64,000 bases of DNA, from contig RMBW01000044.1 of the NCBI GenBank assembly GCA_004009845.1, positions 1 through 64,000 of the forward strand, read 5' to 3'. The stretch comes from Davidsoniella eucalypti. Taxonomy: Eukaryota > Ascomycota > Sordariomycetes > Microascales > Ceratocystidaceae. The position numbers were made by a program, and so were the translations under genes. The notes under the pieces were generated by a model. The model was not told the origin of the DNA and made no database searches. It saw only the letters and a list, made by a program, of their open reading frames with translations. How positions within the stretch are numbered: the stretch's first letter is position 1; every line of letters begins with the position of its first letter. Below are positions 47,990 through 58,700 of the stretch, piece after piece.

Positions 47990-50311
47990 ATGCAGAGCAG
48001 ACAATTGATAAAACCAACAGCCATGGTACGTTTTATAGTCCAGACAGCGAGGCCGAGCTGAGTGAATACGAGTGCTAACTGTGATTCCTCTGCATAGGAG
48101 TATGAAGTACAGCCGGCGGCTTGCAGTAGCCCGGGATGCCGGTATCGGGCGATGATCGAGACAGAAGATTCCCGAGTGCGCTATTGCATGGTGCACCTCA
48201 GAGCCGAGATTGGCGATATACGAGATGAGCTTCTCCAGCGACTCCAAAAAAGCAGCAGCCCAGCGTACAAAGAACCAGAGCAACAAAGATACGCCGAGTG
48301 GCCGCGCAGTTCCGTAGCGAGTAGCACCTATAGCGGGAGCTACACCACCGCCAGTAGCCGCGTTTCCATCGTGTCAACACCGCGGACTTCGACCGGGCCA
48401 GACGCAGTCATGGGAATCGCAATAACCACCCCGATAGCCACAGCAGCCCCAATGACTATCCCACCGCGCAATCCGGCACGCAACACTTGGGCGCCACACG
48501 CGCACCATGCCCGGTACACGTTGAATCGGAGCAGCCAGATGTCAGCGGCCTCGTCTCCTGGTGCGCTGGCGCTCATGGCCTCACCGCCGCGCTCGCCAGT
48601 GCCGTCGACTGCATCGAGCCGCAGCAGCTCGTTTAGCCGCGGCAGCTCATTCAGTCGTGGTAGCTCATTTATGGCCCAGCGCCAACAGCAGTTGCAGTAC
48701 CAGCTACAACAGGCTAGCCGGTGGCAGGTCAAGACGAACGGTGCTGTCGACATTGAGCGTGACCTGGCCATTGTCAACGAGTGCCTTAGGCGTGGCATGC
48801 GGCGGGTAGCATCGCCAAGTAGTGACCGTCCAAGCTACAGTTTTTGCCCTGGATCACGGGGTCTAGCAACGGCGCGACAACTAAGCCACTCGGCACTGGC
48901 AGACTCAGACTCGGAATCCGAGTACTCAGAGACTGAAGCCGACTCTGTGTTCGACCACGTGTCTCTGTCACACAGTGGCCTGCTAGTATCGCAATCTCAG
49001 TCTTCGCCGGCCGACGACGTCACGGCTGCGGCGGCGCTCCTCGAAGGCTTCCTAGACTCATCAGCAGCCGGCTTTGAAACAGCAAGCTGGGGTTCTCAGA
49101 GCAGTATTGATGCGATGCCGCGTAATATGCCGCGTCGCACGTACTTGACTCTGTGGCAGGTGGTCATGGACTCGATGCTACGGATGCGCGATGATCCAGA
49201 GCTTGAAGAAGTCGACGGAAGTCTAGCGTTTGAGACGGATTCGGCCTTTGAGGAGGCATTGATCGGTGGACGTCATGGAGAATCAGTGACAGCTGATATC
49301 ATCGAGGACTTTGTGGATGCAGTGGAGGAGCACTTGCCTCCGAGCATACCCGAGGAGGAAGAAGAGGATGAAGAAGAAAAAGAAGAAGAGAAGGAGGAGG
49401 ACGCAGAGGAGATAGAGGCAGTTGCTAAAGAAGACGATGCTCCCGAGCCCACAGTGCCTATGGACCTGCCACCGCCGCCGCCTATTCCGGTAGACAATAG
49501 GCCAGCTGTCTTCGTCAATGGCCGCACATGGTGGGCCCTATACGGCTCAGTGCCGTCCTTCCGCGAGAGCTCTGCCTTCCGCCGAGCCGCCCGAGACGCC
49601 GACCTCGACATCGAATCAGCCGTAGCCACTGCGCGGCGCTGGGGTCTCATCGTAGTTCCTCAGGGCTGCTCGGCGCCACTATCTGGAGTTCATCGTCCAC
49701 GAACAGCCCCGAGCGCCTTCGACGCTGCGGAGGAGAATCCCTTCCGCGAAATCCTGGCTGACGAGGACTTGGACCTGTTCGAGCTGAGCGATGCTCTTTT
49801 GCGGGTTAATGTTGGCACGCCGGCCTTGATATTGCCGCCTGGCTCAGCCTTTGCTGAGGGCGTTTTGTGCGGGCTCGAGCACGTCGCTATGGAAGACGAG
49901 TTCGCTTCGTACATGACCGTCCACGCCCCGTCATCCTTCGGCTGCAGTGCTAGCTCTTCCAGCGCCATTCCGCTCCTAGCAGCCACGCCCTCTCCGCTAG
50001 TACCGGCTCCTGCTAGAGCCCCGCGATCTCGCGCCGAGAGCAGCCGTCGGAGCCGTGCTGGAAGCGGTGGCAATAGCGGTGGAGGAGCTTCGTCTGGCGC
50101 GGGCGACGATGAAGCTGCGCCCGAGATTAATCCATTACGCCTCAATCCTGTCTGGAAAGATGATGGAAGCCCTGGTGAAATGCCGCCTTCGTGGCCTGAG
50201 CTGGTCATTCCACCCAAGAGCCTCGAGGCCCGACCGCCGCCGTCAATGGCTTTGGTTCGGAGTACATCGCCGCGCGTTCCTGCTGTTAACTTGACGGCGC
50301 CTGGTATTTAG
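47990..50311 (+). CDS. Large disordered acidic protein with N-terminal Cys/His motif
   Basis: Predicted 749-aa protein from exons 47990-48025 and 48098-50311. The 72-nt intron has GTACGT, GCTAACT and CATAG signals, and the frame upstream of the ATG at 48152 stays open exactly to that acceptor, so the spliced start is favoured; starts at 48023 or 48152 remain possible. Near the N-terminus a Cys/His group (CSSPGC, then YCMVH 13 residues on) could bind zinc; the following AEIGDIRDELLQRLQK is helical. The rest is Ser/Ala/Pro-rich with three SRGSSF-type repeats, a Glu-rich stretch (about residues 430-455), a polyproline run and a folded-looking segment VFVNGRTWWALYGSVPSFRE. I do not recognise the family. 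It is preceded by 7 kb of noncoding DNA and is convergent with the kinase-like gene. Confidence 0.8.
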
Positions 50312-50924
50312 AGGTTGTTGAATTCTTTTTTGATGTAGGCGAGTCTATCTATGCAAATTATTGAGCAAGTTTATGGAGGGCATCGTCCCAAACAGTCCGT
50401 AAGTCTGCTTCATGATGTGTGTTGATATCTTGATGTCTTATTTCTTTCAAATTTTTTTTCACTTTTGTCTTTCATTTTCTTTCATTTTTGTCTTTCATTT
50501 TTTCAATCATCTTTTTTCATGGCCGTCTCAACTGATTCGGACTATTTCCATTTTTTCATTCAATTTTTTTTCATGGCCGTCTCACTTGATTCGGAGCCTA
50601 TTTGCTTTTTTTCTTGTCTTTTTTCATCTTTTCCTCGTTGTTTCCAAGTAATTTCCTTTGTCAAATTTCTTTCTCTTTCTTTCTCTTTTTTTTCACAGCT
50701 AAGTCAGTGGCCAAAAATTGTTTATTTTCTTTCTTTACTCTCATTCACACACACTTATTTTATGAATCGTCTTGATTCCCGACGACCTTTTTTTTTCTTT
50801 CTTTCTTTTTTTCCTTTTATCTTGTATTTGAAGATTTCCTCTAGCAATTATCCTGTCTCCTTCCTATTAGGTCACACTGTTTTTTTATTTGTTTTTATTT
50901 GTATGTTTTTTTTATAGTTCTCAA

Positions 50925-51870
50925 TTGAATAAATCATCAATAGCTCCATAAGGTTAATGAATCAAAAGAAAATTTTAAAAAATTGAAAATGAAAAGAAAA
51001 ATTAAACATTTCACCAAATGAACAATACTTTATTTATTTCTTCCAGTGTCTCCGTCGATGATAGCTCCACAAGATTAATGAATTGAAAAGTTTTGAAATT
51101 TTTTGAAAATTAAAAAGAATTCATCAAAATTGAAAAAAATTGAAAAAAATTAAAAGAGATTGAAAAATTAAACATTTCATCAAATGAACAATACGTTATT
51201 TATTTCTTCCAGTGTCTCCCTCGTTGATAGCTCCACAAGATTAATGAATTGAAAATTTTTGAAAAGTTTTGAAAATTAAAAAGAATTCATCAAAATTGAA
51301 AAAAAATTGAAAAAAATTAAAAGAGATTGAAAAATTAAACATTTCATCAAATGAACAATACGTTATTTATTTCTTCCAATGTCTCAAGATAATAACTCCA
51401 AAAGATTAATTTTTGAAAATTTTTAAAAAATTAAAAACAAAAATTAATTTTTAAAAAAGATTTCACCAAATGAGCAAAAGAAATTGAAAAGAAATTGAAA
51501 AATTAAACATTTCGTCAAATGAACAATACGTTGTTTATTTCTTCCAATGTCTCCCTCAAGATAACTAATAGCTCCACAAGATTAATGAATTGAAAAGTTT
51601 TGAAAATTAAAAACAAAAATTAATTTTTAAAAAATATTTCATCAAATAAGCAAAAGAAATTGAAAAGAAATTGAAAAATTAAACATTTCGTCAAATGAAC
51701 AATACGTTATTTATTTCTTCCAAAATGTCTCCCTCAAGATAACTAATAGCTCCACAAGATTAATGAATTGAAAAATTTTGAAAAGTTTTGAAAAATTAAA
51801 ATTTTTAAAAAGAATTCATCAAATGAGCAATAACTTTATTTATTTCTTCCAAAGTCTCCCATAAGATATA
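50925..51870. repeat. AT-rich tandem array, period about 166-176 bp, five to six copies
   Basis: Each copy holds AACAATACGTTATTTATTTC, a TTCCA-TGTCTCC step, AGCTCCACAAGATTAATGAA and an A/T-rich GAAAATTTTTGAAAA tail. Anchor positions of the AACAATAC box are about 51021, 51187, 51354, 51522 and 51698, and a diverged one is at about 51827. A partial copy precedes the array at about 50938. Copies differ by many small indels, so the array is older than the 17-bp one. Confidence 0.93.
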
Positions 51871-52279
51871 GTGGGCATAGCCTAATTTTGCTGCAAAATA
51901 CCCCTACACGACTCTGTATTCTACATATTGAAACCCTTGTAATCATTCACTAAACTTTATTATTATGGTAGCCTAGACTAAATTTTTACTACTATGAAGT
52001 CACGCGATTTCCTAATTTACTGATCTAAATTTGGCCTTTATTAGTCATTTGTCCCGCTTTAATACATATGATTCTTTCCTATCGTAGAACATTGGTAGCA
52101 CAACAATTTACATGTCAAAGGTCAAAGAAAATTATAACACAGCAAAGTAATTATCGTGAAACACTAGATAGTTGGAGGATGTTTAACAAAACAATAGAAA
52201 GTGACAAGAAATTTCATACAAGAATTAGTGGGAGAAGCAGGATGTTAAGGAAAAAAAGAAAAGAAGAGATCCAAGGAAA

Positions 52280-52400
52280 TAAAATCAAAAATCAAAAATC
52301 AAAAATCGACAACAACAACGACGACAACAACGACACCACCAACTACGACAACAACGACAACAACAACTACGACAATAATAAAAACGACAAATAACAAATA
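52280..52400. repeat. Simple-sequence block (AAATCAA then AAC/GAC repeats)
   Basis: A few AAATCAA units at about 52285-52305 pass into a run of AAC/GAC/TAC triplets to about 52390, close to the 3' end of the kinase-like gene. Confidence 0.9.
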
Positions 52401-52463
52401 ACAAGTAACAGAGACTATCCTTCAACTGGTTAGCACGACAAAAAAGTAGCTCCCAGGCTTGAT

Positions 52464-54563
52464 CTAAGAGCTGGCGTGGGGAGCCTGATTGAAGAGACAC
52501 TCGACAAATTCAAGCTGCATCATGCGATGCGTCTCGTCATTCCAGGCAAAGTTAGTATCGCCGCGGTTGGTAAACCAGAGGTTAGACGACGCAAGCTCTT
52601 CGACAGTGCGCTCAATCTCTCTAATAGTGTCCACCTCAGGCGACATCTGTCTAGGGATGGCAAAGTTGGGATAAGGAGCGGCCAGCAGCATCATGTACTG
52701 GATGACGGACATCGACTGCTGCGGAACCGGATCCTCGAGAGAGGCGCAGCCGAGGAAAACCGGAACCAGATAGCCTTGGTACTGGTTGAGTTGTTCGTAG
52801 ATGGCCATCTGATTCTCGATAAGATCGGGCTTGGTGACAGGAACGCCCTGGCCAACAAATGTGTAGCCGTGGCTGGTCAAAGTGAGCTTGAAGAGGACCG
52901 TGAAGCGGCTGAAGTAGCCAAACTTGTCGAGGCACTCACAGTCTTGGTCCACGTTCTCCTCAAGCTGCGCAATAAGACGCATCTCGAGCTCGGTGACAGT
53001 CAAGAGGTGTCTATCCTCTAGCATGCCCTTGATGCTGTTGGGCCCGACGCGGTGTAGGTCAACGTTGGGACAGTTGATATCCAGAGGCAGGCCGTCACGA
53101 AGGCCGCGAATGCACGCAGGTGTGCAGTAAGGCTTGGAAGGGGCATTCGCGGCAACCAGCGTAGTAGAGCTAGAGTTGTCCATGGTGGTAATGGAGTTTC
53201 CGCCACGGTGCGATCCCAGCACAGCCGAGTAAGCGGACTGAGTGTCAGTCGGGCGCAAGATCACGGGAATCTGGTAGTTTTTGGCGTACGGCTCGGGCCA
53301 CAGCATAGTATCAGAGGCCCGCTCTCCTATCCAAGTAGCGGATCTAGGGCTAGCCTTGAGCGCAAGCAGGATGAAGGTCGCAAAGTAGGCAGCGACCGTC
53401 TCTTCAGGATCACGGGCGGAGATGCCCGAGTCCTCAGCTCGCATGTCAGGGTCCTCGTAGTCGAGAACGGGGAAGGTGGCACAGAAATGGTAGAGAGTAT
53501 GGGGATCGTCTTCTGGGACGCGGAGAAAGATCACGCTGTCGCCAGTCGAGATGTAGCCGTACTCGACGCCAGTAGTGATCATGTGATCGTAGGTGCGAGT
53601 GATGATGCCGACATATCTCAGATCTTCGGACTGGCCATTCCAGACCTCGGAATTGGTCACGAGGTTAGCAATCTTCTCAAAGAAGTCGCCGTTGGAAGCA
53701 GCAACTAGAAAGGCGCACGTGTCCGAAAGCATCTGAGAGTACGCGAGATGGTGGTCTCCAATGACGAATGGCAAGTGGCTCCCGTTGGGGCGAGATACGA
53801 TGCCCCATCGCGAAGGGCTTTCCATTTCAGGCTTTTCGTAAACCTGGGGACGCAGGCCAAAAGCCTTTTCCGCGAAGAGAACGTCCTTGACAGAAGCGTC
53901 ATCGGTCAGCTTGAGGTATTGGCCGACGATTTCCAAGGCGCAGTCCTCGGTGGAGTGCTTGATGAAGTTTTCAACCGTGGCGTCGTCGGCGAGGACGCGG
54001 CCATCGAGCTTCTTGTTGGAGACCTCGCCGATACGGCCAAGCGAGGGAAAGACCTTGCGGTCGTCAAACTGGGCGCGCAGCGTGTTGAAGGTCTGAGCGT
54101 GGATAGCGCTGAAGCTTTCCCAGGTGACGAAGCGGCGCGGGTAGAATCTGCCCTTGGAGACAATAGAGAGACCAGGCAGAGAAGAAGGGGAGATGTAGAA
54201 CTTGGAGAACAGCTCCCGCTCGATGCTGCCAAGGTAATGGGCGAACTCGGTGGGGGCATCGCGCACCTTGACCATATGGTCGAGCAGCATGACGGCAGCG
54301 TCTCTATTGCGCGTCTCCCGAGCCTCGTCCAGTATAGCCTGGTTGACTCGCTGGCGCTTGGCGAGGGCATCGATAAGCGCCTCCGAGGCATCCTGGGGCT
54401 GGTTAGCCAGAATGGTGGCCAGATGGGCCTCGGCGTTCTGGGCCGCGTTCTCGGTGGCTTTGGTCAGAGCCATGGAGATGGAGTACTTGGAACTAGCCGT
54501 GTATTCCAGGCGGCGAGCCTCCTCGAGGGCGCGGGTCACTTGCTTGACCGTCAACAGAGTCAT
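52464..54563 (-). CDS. Fungal kinase-like protein with degenerate active site
   Basis: Intronless 699-aa protein. The second half matches a family of large fungal kinase-like proteins by memory of its conserved steps: GVEYGYISTGDSVIFLRVP, YCTPACIRGLRDGLPLDINC, CPNVDLH, ltLTSHGYTFVGQGVP and the hinge-like VPVFLGC. In active relatives the C-lobe has an HRD loop, an Asn before the LWN step, and an IDFER metal site. Here the equivalent residues are F664-T-N666, N671 (kept) and L-E685-F, so both the catalytic and the metal-binding Asp are lost, and the loop before it is short. The N-terminal half (about 1-130) is helical. Function unknown; a pseudokinase is the best description. The ATG at 54563 is the first in frame. 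Confidence 0.8.
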   Translation of the reverse strand: MTLLTVKQVTRALEEARRLEYTASSKYSISMALTKATENAAQNAEAHLATILANQPQDASEALIDALAKRQRVNQAILDEARETRNRDAAVMLLDHMVKVRDAPTEFAHYLGSIERELFSKFYISPSSLPGLSIVSKGRFYPRRFVTWESFSAIHAQTFNTLRAQFDDRKVFPSLGRIGEVSNKKLDGRVLADDATVENFIKHSTEDCALEIVGQYLKLTDDASVKDVLFAEKAFGLRPQVYEKPEMESPSRWGIVSRPNGSHLPFVIGDHHLAYSQMLSDTCAFLVAASNGDFFEKIANLVTNSEVWNGQSEDLRYVGIITRTYDHMITTGVEYGYISTGDSVIFLRVPEDDPHTLYHFCATFPVLDYEDPDMRAEDSGISARDPEETVAAYFATFILLALKASPRSATWIGERASDTMLWPEPYAKNYQIPVILRPTDTQSAYSAVLGSHRGGNSITTMDNSSSTTLVAANAPSKPYCTPACIRGLRDGLPLDINCPNVDLHRVGPNSIKGMLEDRHLLTVTELEMRLIAQLEENVDQDCECLDKFGYFSRFTVLFKLTLTSHGYTFVGQGVPVTKPDLIENQMAIYEQLNQYQGYLVPVFLGCASLEDPVPQQSMSVIQYMMLLAAPYPNFAIPRQMSPEVDTIREIERTVEELASSNLWFTNRGDTNFAWNDETHRMMQLEFVECLFNQAPHASS

Positions 54564-56221
54564 GGTTGCAGAGGGGATGATAGTAAAAGGGTTGAGTAAA
54601 AGTGGTTGGCAGGTTGGATGTTAAAGGGTGAAAGGCTGGGTGAGTTGGTTTGGTTTTCAAGATGCTGCAATTCGATGGGAAGCTCTGGCTACAAATATAT
54701 AGTAATTTGGGAAGTGGGCGGACTGCGCAGAACGAGAACAACACGATGCATTACAGAAGCTCTCGCCCCTCCTAGGCGCCTGTATCACCAGGGCAAGGAT
54801 AGCCTCAGAGTGCACTGGGCGAATTACGCACCGGTAGGGTCCCTTGCGGTGTAACTCGTTGGAAAGGCAATTCGAGCGTTTGTATGATCAGGCAGCACAG
54901 TCCGGCAAGTTGCATAATACGGGCAATGCCCAGACAACCAGCGGCCAATCGATTGGCCTGTTGGCTATGTGAAAACGACGAGACGGGTGCCAGGTCACTG
55001 TGGCGGCTGCTGTGCTCTGTATTGTGGAGGAAAGGCGAGGTGCGCAGGGTCAGCTAATATATATGATGCAAACAGATGATACTAAATATGCCGTGGGACG
55101 CCGTATATCGTCGGCTGCAATGGTCGGATCAGGCAGCCCGCAAAGCCAGCAGCAGCAGCAAGAGAAACACGAGGCTGGTGATTATGGATCGGAGACTTTC
55201 AGGCTGCTTTTTGGGGCGCGGAGGATATGAGCAATAAACAGAAGGGGAAATGAGAGCAAACGGCGCTGTGTTGATCAGGAAATCCAAGAATAGCAGCAAG
55301 GACGCAGGCAGAACCCTTGGATAGCGTTCGATGTCTCTCGACTCTTTTGGCTCTTTCGACTCTTTCGACGGCTCTACTTGGAAAGGCTCTACTTGGACAG
55401 CAGCTGGTATACAAGCAACACTCCAGCTAGTCATACGGGCTGCTACAACTCTACGCTCGACGTGCCCTATTCCACGTTCAACACGGTGGTCCTCGGTCAG
55501 CATCGAGTAGTTCGTAGTTGTAGCATATCGATGCCACACAGTTGGAGTGTAATATCGACCGTAGACTAGGCTGTCAGCGTGCTCTGCCGCCCCGCCGATC
55601 TTCCGCCAGCAGTGAAGCTAGGTGGGATGATCGTCGCTCTCACATCTCCTCAAACGCCATACAATGTATTCTGTATTCTGTATTTTGTATTCTGTATTCT
55701 ACATTGTGTTCTGTATTCTACATTGTATTCTATATTCTACAAAGTGAATGTCCAGCCGACCAGCCCACCAGCCCCTCCACTGCTCAATCTCCAACGGGCA
55801 AACCCGGATGCATCAGCCCAATCACAGTCCAGTGACTTGGTTTCGTTTTCGTTCGACATCACACTCGAGCTGCATCTGCATGAAAGTACGGTGTTCTAGT
55901 TCTAGGCAGGCCAGCAGGTCTACGTGGACAGAAGACGGAGTGCTCAGTCTCACCCACCCTAAGGGTTGCTACTGGGTTGCTACTGGGTAGTTAGTGTAGG
56001 GCCAGGCTCGATATCAGCAAGGCACAGGATATTAAAGACGTTGCCCACCCCGCTGTGCTTCTTCCCTTCTTTGCATCCTGCTTGTCCCCTGCCACCCGCT
56101 GCTTTCCTGCTACTCTGCTACTCTGCTACTCTATTGTATTGCCGCACAGCCCATATTAAACTTTGCCGTTCTGCTTTGCTACACAGCCGTATTTTACTTG
56201 CTACTACACCTCGTCCTTATC
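54564..56221. promoter_or_regulatory. Divergent region between two kinase-like genes
   Basis: About 1.66 kb between the divergent starts of the two kinase-like genes. Contains TATTCTGT-type simple repeats at 55664-55742, short CTC/GGCTCT repeats at 55340-55400, and a pyrimidine-rich leader before 56222. No gene is supported; a 136-codon frame at 55129-55539 looks like chance. Confidence 0.45.
55664..55742. repeat. TATTCTGT-type short tandem repeat
   Basis: Eight- to nine-base units (GTATTCT, CTACATT variants) are repeated about nine times. Confidence 0.9.
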
Positions 56222-58700
56222 ATGTCCATGCCAACGCTCAGTCGTGTGCAGTACGAAAGCATCCTGCTTCACCCCATCGGGGACGAAACCGTGGGCAAGA
56301 TGCGTGACACGTTTGCGATGCTACGCCAGAGCCGGCCCGGCCTCAACGTGGGAGCGGTTCTCGACGACCTGAGCGAGAAAGGTAAGCAGACTAACCCACC
56401 CTATCTCTGTGCTTCCCGCCCTGTGCTTCTTGGTGTTGTACTTCTTAGTGTTGTACCTCTTGGCCCTGTACCTCTTAGTCTTGTACTTCTTGGTCTTGTA
56501 CCTCCTAGTCTTATACCTCTTGATCTTGTACCTCTTGGTCTTATACCTCTTGATCTTGTACCTCCTGTCCCTGCACACTGCTAACCGGCACACAGAACTC
56601 GAGAAGCTCCTTGTCTCCGTAGTTGGCTATCTAGAGCGTCATCCCAGTGCCGCTACGCTTCCATCCAAGACGGGGTTTAGCCTCCTCAAGGACGAAATGC
56701 TGCTCCTCCGTGAGCGTATAAAGACTGGCTATGTCAACTTCAACAAGTTCAAGCTGTTTTTTTATGCCGTCCTCACCGACAAGGCTGATAGCGAGGCCTG
56801 GTCCACGCTTTACTATGCCATCCCAGAGTTTGCCTTCACTTACGTCGTCCCCGAAGAGATCGACTTCCTGAGCAAACTTCTTGACGGCTCTCCCAAGGCA
56901 AGGGACGAGTGGGACGGCTTCGCTTCCGACTGGTTGGAGGAAAAGATCGGCTCCATCCACAGCGGACTGGATGGCTTCTACGACACCTACCTTGACCTGC
57001 CCGGCCTTGATTTCATTACCGCTTCTTTCCTTCGCGAGTGTTCTCTGGGCCAGTGCGACCTGTCCTACGACCAAAGCACTGGCTGGAGCAACTGGCCGGA
57101 CGACCTCGATCCGTTCTGCGTGGCTGACTGGTTGGCAGGCTTTACCCACCGCCTGTCTTGGTACGTACACGGCTTCCAGGACAGTTTCATGCCTCTGAGG
57201 CGGGTCGCTAGATCTGGCGTCCGCATCGACGGCCAGAACGGAGAAGGCTTCGAGGCCGACGAGGCCGCATCCACCGAGTATATCGGCAGAATGAGCATCT
57301 CCCTCATCAACTATGCCGGCGTCGACGAGTACCAACTCAACCAGGTCCTGGTGCCGGGCGAGTATGTCAACACCAAGTCGCACCGGGCCACCATGGAGAC
57401 CTTCGTTGACCTTGCCACCCATGCCCGCGAGGTCTTTGTCGAGCAGCCCACGCGCCGCTTTGTCCTCGGGTACACTCTCTGTGCTACCGTCATGACGGTC
57501 TGGGCCTTTGACCGCCAGGGAGCAGTCTCGGCTAGCGAGTTCGACCTCAACAAGGACGGATACCAGTTTGTCTACGTGGTCCTCGGCCTCATCGCCATGA
57601 ACAACCACAGTCTTGGGTTTGACCCGACCATCGCCACCCCGGGCGGTGACTGCTTTGTCAACATACGCCGTGCCAACGAGGCCGCGGTCCAGCGCTTTTA
57701 CATTACCGAGTGCGTCAGCCGCGAGTACTGCCTCTGCGGAACCGGTGCTACGGCTTGGAAAGCCCACAAGAACAACGACCGACGGGTTGGCTTCGTCGTC
57801 AAGGACACGTGGGATCTCCCCGGCCGCACCCACGAGGCCCAGGTTCTTCGCGAGGCGGCCGCAGAGGGCGTCGTGAACATAGCCCGCTACTACCACAACG
57901 AGACCATCCACATCGGCAAAGCCGTCGAGGATGTGCAGGGCGTTGTACGTCGCGGCCTCGAAGCCTCCGATGCCTTCCTGGTCAACTCGGTCTGCGGCGA
58001 TAACCGTGTGCACAATCGCCTCATCGTCGAGGACTACGGAGTCCCGGCCTACCGGGCGAGCTCGCTCATCAACGTCCTCCGTGCCTTCGAGGACTGCCTC
58101 CACGGCCACCAGTCGCTCTACAAGGCTGGCATCCTGCACCGCGGCATCTGGCCCGACAATCTCACGGTCAAGGAACACGCCGACGGCTCGCTGACCGGGT
58201 CGCTGATCGGCTTCGAGAACGCCGCGAAGCTCTCTGAACTCGCCGTCGTGCCCACATGCATAGAGCAGACGCCCTTCCTGGCCGTGGGCCTGCTGGGAGA
58301 AGATCCCCAGCCGCACTCGTTCATGCACGACCTCGAGTCGTTCTTCTGGTCGCTTCTCTGGGTGGCAACCCACTGCGAGAAGCCCCTGGAGCCGATCGTT
58401 TGGGGCTGTGATAACTGCTACTCCAAGAAGAGCAAGTGTGTGCTAGACATCGCGGGCGACTTCAAGTTTTCGCCCTTCGTCTTCGACGACATCCCGCGCC
58501 GGAAGTTCACGGCCTACGGCCTGCCGCTGGTGCCCTGCCTGCGCGAGCTTCACCGCGTGGTCTTCCCGGGCAATAAGCCGTGGGAGACAGAGGACAAGGG
58601 CCTACATGACACGATGAAGGGAATAGTTCGACATGCCTACAACACTTTGATGAACAGCAACGTGCTTTGGAACATCGAGACAAACTCGTACATGGAGTAA
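56222..58700 (+). CDS. FunK1-type fungal protein kinase, likely pseudokinase
   Basis: Predicted 754-aa protein from exons 56222-56381 and 56596-58700. FunK1 is a fungal kinase family of unknown pathway. Seen in the C-terminal half: RLIVEDYGVPAYRASSLINV, the helix before the loop (HGHQSLYKAGILHR), the loop itself and the family signature HSFMHDLESFFWSLLWVATH. Active members have HRD-x-x-x-x-N and an IDFD metal site. Here the loop is H568-R-G570-I-W-P-D-N575 and the metal site is I-G592-F-E, so both Asp residues are replaced by Gly. The DNA is strongly GC-rich at third positions, which argues for a maintained gene rather than a decaying one. The intron (214 nt) carries a 15-bp repeat array, listed separately. 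The start ATG at 56222 is followed by another at 56228. Confidence 0.92.
56426..56575. repeat. 15-bp minisatellite inside the FunK1 gene intron, ten copies
   Basis: Ten head-to-tail 15-bp units, close to CCTCTTGGTCTTGTA, from 56426 to 56575, inside the 56382-56595 intron. Because 15 is a multiple of three, the array is open in more than one frame. Confidence 0.97.

Larger units (their letters stand above)
50312..52463. other. AT-rich convergent 3' gap
   Basis: Between the convergent 48-50 kb gene and the 52-54 kb kinase-like gene. It contains a T-rich tract (50440-50930) with an imperfect duplication of CATGGCCGTCTCA near 50519 and 50572, the array near 51-51.9 kb, and a short simple-repeat block at 52280-52400. 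Open frames over the T-rich tract are shadows. Confidence 0.5.

Noticed and set aside
50412..50917. Overlapping open frames of 79 and 150 codons
   Set aside because: They translate a T-rich noncoding tract (Phe/Ser-rich) beside an AT-rich array.
53748..54599. 283-codon plus-strand open frame
   Set aside because: Shadow of the 52464-54563 kinase-like gene on the opposite strand.
56631..58373. 580-codon minus-strand open frame
   Set aside because: Shadow of the FunK1-type gene caused by GC-rich third positions; it has no family features.
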